64,000 bases of DNA from Corticium candelabrum (Eukaryota; Porifera; Homoscleromorpha; Homosclerophorida; Plakinidae): positions 1,866,521 to 1,930,520 of the forward strand of contig NC_085087.1 of assembly GCF_963422355.1 (NCBI RefSeq). The letters are read 5' to 3'. The notes beneath the pieces are model-generated. The model saw only the letters and a list, made by a program, of their open reading frames with translations. It did not search any database and was not told the origin of the DNA. A program made the translations under genes and the position numbers. Positions within the stretch are counted from its first letter, which is position 1, and each line of letters opens with the position of its first letter. Shown here in pieces: positions 30,501 through 41,089 of the stretch.

Positions 30501-33500
30501 TCTGTCACTTGAGGGAACAGCTTTGATGGACCCATATACCCATGGAGATTGTTTGAAAAAGTCTAACACTAGCTCTGTTCTCATGTTTCACCCATATTAG
30601 CAAGGTATGCTATTCACCTTGGTGACTTTCTTCTGCACCACTGCAAGACAACAAAGGAGAAGCTGTGATGACTGGAAGTGATTGCTCTATTTCTTCATTT
30701 GAGCTGTCTTGTTGTGTGCATTAGACCCTGGCTGCAAAGCAGCGGCGCATGAAAGAGACAGTAACAGAATGGGAATGACTGAGTGACTGGGTGGCAGACA
30801 GCTATCAGCAACCTAGATAGAATTCTCAGCTGCAAACCTGAAATGAAATGCGTTTTGGTTTTCCAAGGCAGCTGGAACAAGGTCTGTAAGTGACTTTGTA
30901 TGATGACATTGTAGTTGAGAAGAGTGAGTGGCATTTGCCTAGTTTTATTAGCATGTGAAAAACCAGTAGTTACTAAGTAATACTGGCCTAATGGTATCTA
31001 TAGCTACATGCAGGATGCAACTGCAAGGTGGTTTGGGAAACTGATATGTTAAGCCACCTACCTGTCAGGCAGATGCTGTAAAGAGTTAATTTTGTTTGTT
31101 TATTACTGTGTGTTAGTAAGATAATTGTACCGAAAATGTTGTTATAGCTTAATGTGTAAAGTGAATTTGGATTTTGTGATTCAATCAGTTTATTGTGTGC
31201 ACTCATGTTTTGACAGCAATTTCCAAGGATTATGGGTCCATCTCTTGTTGTCAACAAAGTAGTGTCATTGCCTGTGCAGAGTGTTTCATTGCTTCATCGG
31301 GACAATTCAAGTGAAGAAGTTGTGATCAGTCCACCGGTGGACGGTGAAGGTAAATCGCAACCTGTATGTGTGAGAGTGATTGTGCATAAGGTGCACAGAG
31401 CAAAGGTCAGAAATGAAGAGGCTTTGGTTGGAGATTGGAGTTTACACTTGCTGTATTTAGGAGAAAGACCAGTTGGGTAGAAAGAGGTTGTTATCAACTA
31501 ATAGTGATGGATTGCTTGTACATTTTCATGGTGGAGGATTTGTTGCACAATCATCAAAGTCACATGAGGTAAGTAGAAACAGGGTAGATCATGATGTGGT
31601 TACCAACATTTGTAATTTAATTTTTGCTACTGTATGTTGTCCATTTATTTCAAATATTTGTGCATTGTCATTCTATCCGTTAGTTGGTGAAGTGTCTGCA
31701 GGGTTTGGTTAAGTGTAGGCTTGAGTGTCCAGCCAGTCACTTCCTCCCCCACGGAGGAGAAAGACCGGCTGGAGACATTCACCACTCAAAGTAAACCACC
31801 GACTCTCTATCCTCCAATCAGGATTTTACACGATTGGTTAGTGTTTGTGCATGCATGTGCATTCACAATAATTGTTGATAGCAATGCCCATTGCTATTGG
31901 CGTTCTACTAATGCATTTGTAACTGATTAGTCAATTGCTTTTATCGTCTGATGTCACATTTTGTTAGCGTGTGAGGTACAACTACATGTCGTCTTCTCCT
32001 TTGTCTTCCTTTTCTTACTTCGAGGAATAGGCAGCACAGGCAAAACAACTTCTGGTCACTCAGGGTGTCATACATTGCATGTATTGAATGAGTAGACCAT
32101 CTACAAAGCGTGGTATTTGCACTTAACTCATGGCGACGTGCAGAGTTATGATTTACGTACGTTGCGGTTGACCTTTGGTTGGCCTCTGTGGTAAGGTTTG
32201 AGTCTAGCGCTTTTAGAATGAGAGAGACAACGAGAGGAGCTTGGTAGCGTCGGCCTGTTGTTTGTAGACTTGGATGGCATGTGTGAAACTACAGGCACTT
32301 GCATCAGAGCGAATTACATTAACAATGAGCCAATAACATCGTGCATCCCTATCGAGGATACACAAGCATTGAATGGCACTCTGATTGGAGGATAGAGAGT
32401 CGGCGGTTTGTTTGAGTGGCGAATGTCTCCATCCAGTCTTTCTCTTCCACACGGGAAGATGACCGACTGGACACTTGAGCCTAGGTTAGGTGATGTGAAT
32501 TTATTCAATTAGGACAGACACACATCACTGCAATTTTATGATCTCTGTTTCCTCGCTTGTAATCCAGCTAGCTTTAGACGCTATTGTTGGCTTGTTAGGT
32601 GGTGAGAGATTTGCAATATGGCAATGGTTGGTGTTTGGTTCTTTTTATTTCTGGGATTCGTGTGGTCATTTACTGTATTATCCCACATTTTGCCGCATGC
32701 TGGTATACGCTGAAGTTAACCAGGGTGCTGGTATACTTCGGGGGTTTACCGACATGCAGCAAAATGCAGGTTCAATCAACTGCTTCAAGGTATGTGCAGT
32801 TTCGTGGCAATGTTATATGATTTTCTTCCAAGTGTTAGACTCCAATGGTTGTTTGATGCTCTACCACGACAATCGTGTCTCTCTCCTACCTCTCGAAAGT
32901 GCCATCCGGCTCTGCCATCATGAATTCCGTCCGCAATGTTAATATTTATCACCTCACCTTCACCAGTACTATCCATCTCGCCACTTACCTATCTTATACC
33001 GGCTTTCGGCTTAGTTACCAGAACTGCCTCATATAAGTTTTTGTAGTTTGTAAGTTTTGGTAAACCTTACTTACACTGGCATGCAACAAAATGTAATACG
33101 GTAATCTGCATATCATATTTTGATGAGTTTGTTGTAGTTGAGAATGTTATTTTGAAGATGGTTGCGATGCCCTTTTCTTGATGATTTTGTGTGAGGAAGC
33201 TGAGTACTTCAAAAAGAAAATAACTAATTGGAACAGCTAGATGTTTGAATAACATGGCAAAAATGCTAATGGATTAAGGAGTCATTCATATTATCAACAA
33301 TTGTACGAGCGTACGAAGTGCATGCTTTCTGAAGCCCTCCTCCTTCTCCCCAAAGCGTATGCAATATTGTTGGTGCGCTATTTAATAAAATTACCATGGT
33401 TTCATCTGTTAGAGTGTTGACGGGTGTTTCAATGTTTCTGCATTCATACAGTTCTTTCTCCATTCCAGTTGACCCACTCAAATGATGTCAGCTTGAGGTT

Positions 33501-36126
33501 TCCGGTCATTCAAGTAGACGGAAGAGACAACAATTTTGAGACAGTTTTGGTAGATACAGCTAGGATCTTTGTAGACGGCTGCACTGCTGTTGTTCTAAAA
33601 AACTGAACTAGGCTCCCGCAGTTGTACATGTTTGCAAATCCCGTACTTGTGGGTGGCTAGCACAGGAACGATGCATGATGCAATTTCCTGCCACGGAAAA
33701 TGGAGAAACTTGCACGAGCCAGTTTTTGCTACTGATCAACATTTTATAAAGCGTACAGATGGGCTAACCCCTTTCCCAAGCGTGTGCTTTGGATGCTCGT
33801 GATGTCAATAATTTTCAACAACCTCTCTAAGGTGATCAGGCAAATTCCCTTACTGTCTGGTGATGGCTTTAGAAAAACTTTTGACAGCTGCTGGCTTAGA
33901 CAGTATTGTGCTTTCATTTCAATGTGGCAGCTTTACTCTATAGTTTACTGCTATGCACATGCTGCTCAGTGGTGAGTACTGAGTCATATTTTGGTTCAGT
34001 ACTCACATAAAGAAAACAACTGGTCTTTTTTTTAAGAATTGTAATTAATAGTGGCAGGTAGGGTTTGAAGAATGGAACATGTTATTGGGTAAATCTGATT
34101 GTTTGATGTGCTAAATTAATTACCTGGCGGTGCCTTGATGTCGTTTATGCTTATGCTTACACAAGTCATGGGCTTACTTCATGTGCAATATTATTATTGT
34201 TACAGAAATCTACCGAATATGATAGCACTTTTTGTCTTCCACTCATACAAATACCAGCTGGCTTAAGTTGATACTTGCAAGCTTCAGTTGGCTCCTACGA
34301 TCACATTGGTTTTTGTGCTTTGAGATTGGCAGTGTACAGTATCTGCAGTTTATATGATGACTGTTTTTGGTGACTCATAGGTATTAAATGTTAAGAACAA
34401 TTTAGCTAGCTGTTTTTCATTGTAGTTACAACAGCACATCTGTGTATGACATCACTAGCTTGCTGCTGTTTTTGGCTGTCTGTTTGTCAGTTTGTATATC
34501 TGTTTCGAAGGCATTAGTATTACTGTAGGTGTTTAAGAAAATTCTAGGTCTTGTTTGTTGCTGGCTGCTGTTTGGTATTGGGGCTTGTTGTATATTGTTA
34601 TGTTTATTATTACTGTTGGTTTGCAGTGTTATTTACGTGATTGGGCTCATAAACTTGGTGTCACTATTGTTTCTGTCGATTACTCTCTTGCACCTGAGCA
34701 TCCATTTCCACGAGGTCTTGATGACTGTTTCTTTGCATATGCTTGGTCATTGGCTAACTACCAAAGTCTCTACACCAATGCAAAGTTTGTCTGCGTGGCT
34801 GGGGATTCGGCTGGAGCTAATCTTGCTGTTGCCATGACATTGAAAGCAATTGATCATGGCATTCGTATTCCAGATGGCATAGTCTCTGCTTATGGCCCCT
34901 TCTTGATCCGATATTCTGTCTCACCATCTCGTCTACTGAGTGTAATGGATCCGATCCTTCATCATGGTATTTTGATCAAGTGCTTGGGAGCATATGCAGG
35001 TCAGGAAGAGTCAGCCCAAATCGGTGATGTTGAGGAGTTATTACAAATGTCGACTTCAGTTGATCCACCAAGGCTTGATACACATTTGGAGATTGCTGAT
35101 GAAGAGCATGAAGTTTCTGATGATGATGATCTCATTAAGCCTTCATTGGAGGATTCAGTTCTTGATTCAGTAGACAAGACTGCAAGACCTGAAATAACTG
35201 AGACTGAGTTTGAGGTTGTTAGTGATGATGATCAGTTGGCAGAAAGAGCAACTTGTGCCGATTTCCAAGAAAGCTTTAGGTACCATGCAGCAGTGCAAAT
35301 CAGTTATGCTCAACAGACTGTCAGCAATGGCTGGTCAAGGCTTAAGGGCATGGTGATAGGATCAGAGGCTGAAGATGTGGCCAGTCCAACTAGCAAGCAG
35401 TGGGACAGGAGACACTCTACTCCAGTTATTGGTGTCAAACAACAAAAAGCAAGAACTGAACAACCAGTAAGGCGATCAAGGTCAGAGGATCCATTGCAGA
35501 CAAGGTTGAATGGCCTTCTTCCTTTCTGCCATCCGCCTATTACCAACAATCCCTACATGTCACCGTATCTTGCTTCTGATGAGCTACTGTCTCAACTTCC
35601 TGACATTCATCTTATTGTAAGTGCAACCACTGACTTGGAACTTTTTTGTCTTTAACTTTTTTTGTAGGCGGCACATTTGGATCCACTTCTGGATGATTCA
35701 GTTGCTTTTGCACATCGTCTTCGTTCGCTGAAGAAGTGGGTCGGTTTTCACCTTGTTGACAATGTTCCTCATGGCTTCCTCAACTTCACTCTTGGCAGCA
35801 AAGAAGCTCGACAAGGCTCAGATCTGTGTGTCCAGTGTATAGCTAAAGTTCTGCATATGGAGCCGAAGGGCTCAAAGACAAATCGAATTTCTTCCACGAC
35901 AGTTGATTCTAGTGCTAGATGCAAGTCGCCTGCTAGTCATGCTGAATCACATTCAGTGGGTGATGAACAATTGTTGGACGATAATTTGGAGCAAACAGTA
36001 GTTGAACTTGAATTGTCATCCCTTGCTGATGATACTTGTAGTGATGTGGCTCAAGTGTCTGCTGAAAAGGATGTCTGTAATGATATCAAGCCATCAGACA
36101 ATCAACCCACAAAAACAACCGTGTAA
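18594..36126 (+). CDS. LIPE: Hormone-sensitive lipase (LIPE-like), six exons
   Basis: It encodes a neutral acylglycerol/cholesteryl-ester hydrolase of the cytosol and lipid droplet. My model has exons at 18594-19238, 26989-27234, 31217-31405, 31461-31568, 34627-35616 and 35668-36126, all junctions phase 0, giving 878 residues. Residues 1 to ~360 form the HSL-specific N-terminal domain, which includes a YGSCLGF segment and RPLLQTISI. The oxyanion motif HGGG is at ~383-386, the nucleophile is Ser457 in GDSAG, and the acid and base are about Asp731 (LDPLLDDS) and His761 (VPHGF). The regulatory insert carries RRHS and RRSRSE sites near 680. A second start at 18675 (Met28) has a better initiation context. 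The 27 residues before it could be leader or untranslated. The exon 3 donor has alternatives at 31391 and 31427. Large introns hold transposons. Confidence 0.92.
19440..19625. mobile_element. Hairpin MITE in LIPE intron 1
   Basis: The two halves are imperfect inverted copies. The left carries GCTTTTGGTTAGGCTC and CCCCTCTTCCAAC. The right carries their complements around 19550-19615. There is no coding potential beyond chance frames. Target-site duplication was not resolved. Confidence 0.5.
20015..20797 (-). CDS. Transposon-borne cysteine-protease-like ORF
   Basis: An uninterrupted 260-codon frame lies inside the pogo-like element, just downstream of the transposase remnant. A candidate nucleophile Cys occurs in SNACTVIS (about residue 74). 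About 115 residues later comes a HFSVAIAF strand followed by FDSHSHHDSG. An Asn/Gln-Cys plus a later Asp-x-His is the catalytic layout of papain-like deubiquitinases of the tegument-type (C76) and other viral or transposon proteases. The family assignment is inference from this layout alone. It may have been the C-terminal part of a transposase-protease polyprotein, since the first 35 residues look unlike a natural N terminus. Its open frame contrasts with the broken transposase beside it. Confidence 0.5.
   Translation of the reverse strand: MHALAPSLYCFSKTLSVCYYSFAVQEKSYDQCTDDLCNDASVALIVEYFKSVISYVLPSQFCQSRLNGQNGSNACTVISICVATQIMLDCVQVPHSGTVEPSQQTIRAFVACIEEGNKRYDSAGCRGFLTVYGAIESACSDMNVTIARGEDFGMWDYGQFKQDLLTIRDRAVGAGTVHTSVLVMSSHFSVAIAFDPRKLCLAVFDSHSHHDSGMKLGASIAVASLDDIGILHMAEFLDFALNGNGLANGTMKGADIILIQ
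20810..22130 (-). pseudogene. Decayed DDE transposase, pogo/Tigger-like
   Basis: The order on the minus strand is as follows. A helix-turn-helix segment lies at 21887-22108. A second DNA-binding segment contains GGVVSVPIVIAAARG and PTKKWARRMLDRMGF (21565-21825). The catalytic core begins with VVNWDQTGV and continues through LPSQVIYQGTTDRCHARYDFP (21193-21500). The C-terminal LQPLDLTVN and DLRLSSIKNLHAGWIVHAY segments lie at about 20815-21080. The first catalytic Asp is visible. The region of the second and third acidic residues is frame-shifted with stops, so the enzyme cannot be active. Confidence 0.75.
22140..22220. repeat. Short tandem duplication inside the transposon
   Basis: A unit of about 24 bases (GGTCTTCTCTCTACATCCCC) occurs twice in tandem at about 22175-22220, just inside the right end of the element. 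Confidence 0.7.
22378..23419. other. LIPE intron 1 sequence, nothing recognised
   Basis: AT-rich intronic sequence between two transposons. No exon of the lipase is expected here, because residues on either side join directly from exon 1 to exon 2. Confidence 0.5.
23420..25950. mobile_element. Foldback-type element with ~330 bp inverted arms
   Basis: The clear arms are about 23650-23990 and 25425-25745, and they are inverted copies at high identity. Both include GGGGGCGGAGCTTCTAGAGC and TGCCATTGACTAGGCTTTGT or their complements. Weaker similarity continues outward to CTAATCAT-rich ends near 23420 and 25930. The internal 24700-25420 stretch has short broken frames but no recognisable transposase, so the element is non-autonomous or decayed. 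A separate MITE is nested inside. Confidence 0.7.
24098..24608. mobile_element. MITE nested in the foldback element
   Basis: The ends are TACCATATTCGCCCATAATA and the inverted match TATTACGGGCGAATACGGTA, about 20 bp each and bounded by TA. The interior repeats an ACGCCCATG motif many times near both ends. Length is about 511 bp with no coding capacity. Confidence 0.8.
25951..26988. other. LIPE intron 1 tail, nothing recognised
   Basis: Two overlapping open frames near 26211-26563 have no family resemblance and no splice support. I treat the stretch as intronic. Confidence 0.5.
27275..27916. mobile_element. MITE in LIPE intron 2
   Basis: The left end TACCATATTTCCGCGCATTT and the right end (complement of TACCGTATTTCCGCACATTT) form TIRs that extend about 35 bp through a TAGCTGC-GCC-GGT segment. 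TA flanks are present. The length is 642 bp, and it starts only 40 bp after the exon 2 donor. It belongs to the same family as the element at 32671. Confidence 0.85.
27917..31216. other. LIPE intron 2 remainder, nothing recognised
   Basis: More than 3 kb without a supported feature. Several open frames of 60-114 codons occur, but none resembles a known family or a missing part of the lipase. The short ATT repeat near 29796-29815 is minor. Confidence 0.45.
31716..32483. mobile_element. Foldback MITE with ~200 bp arms in LIPE intron 4
   Basis: The arms at about 31716-31930 and 32280-32483 are inverted copies at roughly 75-80 percent by eye. They share TCTCTATCCTCCAATCA and TGGAGACATTC blocks. 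The outer tips read TAGGCTTGAGTGTCCAG and its complement. The reverse-oriented open frames in the two arms translate similarly because of this symmetry and are not genes. Confidence 0.75.
32671..33103. mobile_element. MITE in LIPE intron 4
   Basis: The ends are TACTGTATTATCCCACATTT and the complement of TACCGTATTACATTTTGTTG, followed by a shared GCATGC-GGTATA/GCATGCCAGTGTAA subterminal segment. The length is 433 bp with TA flanks, and it shares its subterminal sequence with the MITE at 27275. Confidence 0.8.
33104..34626. other. LIPE intron 4 tail, nothing recognised
   Basis: AT-rich intron sequence ending in a TTGCAG acceptor at 34626. No additional exon is required by the lipase alignment. 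Confidence 0.5.
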
Positions 36127-37049
36127 ACACAAACAAGAGTATTGATTCAATTGAACTGCAGTCTTTCAGAGTTGCAATGTATCACAATGGAGTTAGTACG
36201 TAATAGATACCAAGAATTAGTTATCTTTGAATGCAACGTAACTGATATTGCGCACTCGTGACTTTGCATTTCTTTTATCTCAAATACTGCGACTGGCAGG
36301 ACTTCAAGAAGTCGATTTGTAGTTTTATGGTTCAGCAGATCTTTAAGGTAATATTTGTGTTGAAGCTACAATCATTAACTCGCTTGTGTCTTCAATGTGA
36401 ATCTGTTGGTATGTTCAAGTGTGGATGGCATTTGTGTGTTTCAATGACAGTGAGTCTATTATTGACCAGAAACTTGTAGCCTAGCTAAACAGTTCACAAG
36501 TTTGGTAAATTTGTTCCTTGGAGACAGATTGTGACAGTGTCTATATTGTGGGCATGTGTGTCTATGCGTGTTGCCCTTTGAAGTATATGTATAGATAGAA
36601 TTGTAAATAAGAAGGCTCACTTACCCAGGAGCCAAAGTGTTAGAAATTGTGAAGGGCATAGTTAAAAGTGTCTTTTAATTGAGAATGTAGAATGAACTAA
36701 AATTGTCCAATTGTTCCTTGGGATATGAACAACTGTGGAAGCTGATTCTTCAAGAGTACAGCATTCATATTCCTGGATTTGTACTTGAATTAGAACTTGT
36801 GAAGGTGTTAAACAAAGGGTAAGTCAGTCATCGAATGCCACTGCTAATACGCAATCCGGCTCTTCTATTACACTGTAAATGTACATCCGCATTCACACAG
36901 ATAGATAAAGTACAAATGTCCACTAAGTAGAAATGAATACTTACAGTGTAAATGAATTCCACCTTAGTTTAAGTTAAGCGAATTCTAGTTAAGACAAAAT
37001 CAAATCAAAGTACAAAGCAGAATTATTTCTTTTGTATTGGAAATAGCAA
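36127..37049. other. 3' flank of the lipase gene
   Basis: Presumed 3' UTR and intergenic sequence. No further gene is recognised before the duplicated block that starts near 37050. Confidence 0.45.
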
Positions 37050-37498
37050 ATTATGGCACAAATGGCACGTCATACACGTAGCTCGAAGTACGAGGACGTT
37101 TATGGGTGATAGAAGCCTATCTTACAGGTTCTAATAGCACATTGGCTGGGAATGTAACGACCTCTCCTCTCTATCAGGAAGTAAATACCAGAGAATTGTC
37201 TGTGTTACCATGTAGCTGATAATAATGAAAGATAGTCTACGTTTTTCCGTTCCCTTATTATGTGGTGTAGTAATCTTAGCTACCTAGCTATGCTGCAAGA
37301 CAGTCTTTTGTAGCGTGGAGTGGGGTCGTACGTAGGGTGGACTCTAGAGCCTAGCTACTGTACACTGTAGGGTGGAGCCTTGGGCGGAGGTTCCCCAATG
37401 TGCGGATGTGGAATGATTTGCTAATTCTCTTACACACTTGCAGTTGCTATGTTCCTCAGAAACTATCAGGTCCCTTCGTTGGGAAGATGATAGAAACG

Positions 37499-37506
37499 TA
37501 TATAAG
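37499..37506 (+). promoter_or_regulatory. TATA box of the pseudogene copy
   Basis: TATATAAG lies 92 bases before the ATG-equivalent of the pseudogene. The surrounding ACGTATATAAGTGAG matches the promoter of the intact copy at 40993. Confidence 0.55.
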
Positions 37507-37590
37507 TGAGGTGGACATTAGTGCAAAGGTCACAAGTCAGTTGATATTGCAAAGTTACTGTTGCACATCGACTTCAGTTAGTTTTGAACC

Positions 37591-38200
37591 ATGTTGTCAC
37601 ACTCGTATGTCAACTTTTGTGGCGATCACATTTTTCGCAAATATTTTTCACCTTTCCTAGTGTCTTTTCTCGTCACGCCCATGTAGTACTCGATTTGCAG
37701 TGCACATCCAGAAAGATGGATCCAAAGGTATGTCCAATACAAGTAGCAGAGTGGCTGCATTCGATCTTTAGTCAGATTTAAGTTTGCTTGCAGGATAACG
37801 ATTTAATTAGTAGTATGGTATTGAATATTCTGTAGCCATTTGGTATAAACGTGCGCTCAGCCGGTCTTCTAGATTGGGGTGTGCAAATGATTTCTGATCG
37901 TTTCGTCTGAGCACAAGAATGCACTCCTAGTAAAAGTTAATTTCGATCTCTTACTACGAGATTGAAATCAAACGACATTTTTACCATGAAACGGTGGAGC
38001 AGACGAACGGGCAATCGATATCAACCGACAACATTCTACACACTCACCACTGCATATAACCAATGTGTTGAGATTGATTCTAGTGGATATATACCTCGTT
38101 GCAAGCAAGGGCACAGGTGACCTCAATATTAATTGATTGTGTGTGTATAGACTGCTGACGACCCTTCAAAATGTCAAACAATCTTAAGCGTACTGTACCA
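37591..38200 (+). pseudogene. Broken copy of the secreted FGF-like family
   Basis: It is a segmental duplicate of the gene at 41090-42057. Exon 1 (from 37591) has a one-base deletion shortly after the ATG that shifts the frame to a stop. The exon 2 equivalent (about 37794-38110) keeps the segment with AAACGGTGGAGCAGACGAAC but has early stops. The exon 3 equivalent starts at 38151 and loses similarity near 38200. The similarity extends upstream into about 37050-37500, so promoter and gene were copied together. It cannot encode the family protein. Confidence 0.8.
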
Positions 38201-38642
38201 TTCTGGTATCTTTTTTATTCCATCCTAGACAAATGGCATGCAATGCAGCCAGTAGATATGTTCGATCTCGTATAACTTCTACAAATTTTCTCTTGACAAA
38301 GGAATCAAACTAAGGACCAAACCTAAACCAACGCTGTGGCACAGCGTTTACGCGGACCAAGACGTATCTGTGAGTAGAGTAAACTTTAAAGGATGCTTAA
38401 AAAGGAACACGCCCAAATCCTTTGGGCATCCAGGAGACCCCATTGATCCCCATGGCTCTACGCTTGATCTGGAATCAAAGCACAAGCAACAGCTGCCTTT
38501 GCATGCAGATGTGCGGTTTCACATGCATGCACCGTATTTACTCCCCTAGTGCCCCTCCAACGATCTCAAAACGCGTTCCTCAATTTTCACGGTAAGCACC
38601 AATGGAGAAAGATGATCAAAAGGTATATTTAATATTTAATAT

Positions 38643-38786
38643 CAGTGGCGTCAACCAATAGGAGCGTGGGTGGACCGGCCCCGTCGATATCGGCTGGGGT
38701 CTGTATAGTCTTCTAGACAACCGACAGAGTAACTTTAGTGGTTGCGTGGTCTGTCGTTAACTTTGGAGGACCAGCAAGCCCTCTAG
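38643..38786. mobile_element. hAT-like MITE, copy 1
   Basis: It starts CAGTGGCGTCAACCAATAGG and ends with an inverted TTGGAGGACCAGC...CCTCTAG segment. It shares internal GTCTAGACAA/GTCTTCTAGACAA blocks with the better-preserved copy at 59899-60033. Ends are imperfect. Confidence 0.55.
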
Positions 38787-40510
38787 CGGTATTTTAAATG
38801 CAATCGTTGCAGAATGGCTACATTCAAATGCCTAGAAACATTTACAGTATTTCATAAAGGCAGTTACTGAAACAGATTGCTCTCTTCTAAGTTTGCTTGT
38901 TCGGTACAAGATCAGTGGTGCTTTCCCACGTAGCCTCCACGGACCAGTATCAAACATGGTCGACCTATAGTCCTACCCATCGCTCTACAACGGCCTTTGC
39001 ATGCAGTGTCGTTGCTGAGGCTCTAAAACTGGTAGAGCCCGTCTCCAAGACTACGAAGTTAAAACATCTAAGTTAATAGGCCACACTTACTAAAATTTGA
39101 ATTTTTGGGCCACACCCCAGCCAGGTCCAATTTTGTTAATTAATTTAAAGTTTCCTGTGGGTACTTTACGTGTCAGTTGTTTCAAAAACGTCTGCCTTCG
39201 ACACGGAAAGCGGTCAATCTCTGCGTGCTGTCCCAGGTTGTTGTACTAATTCGACATTGAGGACTCGGTAATGGCAGCCATAATAGGCGACTTGATTATG
39301 CAATGCTGCTAGTGCACACGAGCCATAGTTTTGTATGCATGCGGAAATCAATTGAAGCTTTATTCAAGACAGGAAATGGCCATTGACCTGCATTTTTCTA
39401 AGCTAGCTGACCATATGTTGCCTATCTGTATACATATAGGGCGCTAAGCTCCAACTGCCACTCTCTCAAAGACCCAGAACGTCTGATAAAACTTGCATGA
39501 TCTCTTACCGTCGATGACGACTCATGGCCAGCAAACTTTCTAGATGGTGCTCTGGAGTCTCACTACCTAATGCTCTTTATATATACCACGTTTGTAAGGA
39601 ACCTTAATTGACTAAATTAGCTCAACATTTGACAAATGAAAGGCATCTAGCAGTATCGGGTTTGACGAATATGTATCGTTTAATAAATGAAAGGTACACG
39701 GTATATTGTAAAGATGTCGAGATATCTCTTGACCGTCTGTCTCATTCACTGTAGAGAATTAGGAGAATTTAATTACATTAACAATTGGCAACCAGCTTTC
39801 TACTGACCAAATGCCAATGCATGTACTCACCAACAAACCTGTTGCTCGACGACTCATAATGTAGACTGAATGGCGGCTAAGAAATGCAGAAGCACACACT
39901 CTGTACGTATCAGTCTCACTCAGCAAACGTCATGTTTTCCTGGCTTATAATCATAGCAGTAAACAGCAAAGAGTGCATTGAGTGTTGAAGTCGAGATCTA
40001 AACATGTCAATCAACAAACTGACCAGAGAGTTAGATCTATTACAACAAGAATGTGCATCCAGAAGATTGTTGGCTGCATGTCGTTGAGACTGCATACCCA
40101 TTGTATGACTTCAGACTTCCGAGTAGTAATCAGCATGCCGCAGCAATAGTACATGTATATATAGAGTCTATTGTTTGCTGCTTTGGCCCTGCGTCGCATT
40201 GCTGATTGTGGTAGCCGTATCCAATGTGTAGAAACACGTGCGAGAGAGCTCTTCTGCAAGCTGCACATCTATGCAAACATCTAGAGCACAACACAACTAC
40301 ACAAATTATTCGTTCCCAACGGTGAACACAGTTGCTCTGTCATTTCCGCAAAGTATGGTAGCAATGATATGGATTATTCTGCAAGTCATGCATAAATCAT
40401 ATATTGCCCCCCCCCAAATAAGAGTCAGCTTATGTATTTAGTAGGTATCCTGAAGGATTTGTCCTTCAGAAACACATTACTAGGTAGGCCAACGTTTAGA
40501 TTGGTATTGA
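38787..40510. other. Intergenic region, nothing recognised
   Basis: No exon, RNA gene or bounded repeat was supported here. The short open frames on the minus strand at 39916-40268 have no family resemblance. Confidence 0.45.
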
Positions 40511-40992
40511 CTCCTCAGAGACAACAAAGGTCTCGCGTCAAATGCTATGGGTGGGTCTCCGGCCGAAGCTCTTGAAGTAAGAGGATGTAAAGAAACCCTA
40601 CGTCGCAGACCTTTAACACCACATTGTTTGGAAATGTATAACGATCTCTGCTTCTTCTCTCTATCAATAGTAAATACCAGAGAATTTATTTCGTTGTAGT
40701 GTTACCATGTGGCTACCAGTAATGGAGCTACGTTTTTTCGTCTGCTTATTCTCTGGTGTAGGATGCAATTGTATCCAACTGTGCGAAGCCTTTGTAGCTG
40801 GGGCGGGGTCGGTCAGAATATTGGGTGTAGCACGTCCGTACAATGTATTAACTATCACTGTATGATCGCGCCAAGGGTGGAGTTTTCCCCAATATATCGT
40901 GGGACGATTTGCTAATCTTGTATCATGGTGTAGGCCATTCTAGTTGCTACGTTTCCTCAGGTCCTGTTGTTGATCGTAAGATGGCAGAAGTG

Positions 40993-41000
40993 TATATAAG
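40993..41000 (+). promoter_or_regulatory. TATA box of secreted family gene A
   Basis: TATATAAG lies 97 bases before the chosen ATG at 41090. The motif and spacing are conserved in the pseudogene duplicate (92 bases) and similar in the distant paralogue (76 bases), which supports both the promoter and the start choice. Confidence 0.6.
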
Positions 41001-41089
41001 TGAGCTGGAAATCAGTGAAGAGCACACAACACAGCTGCATACTTTTGCCGAGGTGTGGTTTCACATCGACCTCATTTTAGTCTCGAGCC

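Noticed and set aside
31472-31500. True frameshift mutation in the lipase gene
   Set aside because: A short phase-0 intron ending at 31460 restores an uninterrupted frame that aligns with the family, so a pseudogene call is unnecessary.
31721-32508. Two similar ORFs on opposite strands suggesting a duplicated small gene
   Set aside because: The similarity comes from the inverted arms of a foldback element.
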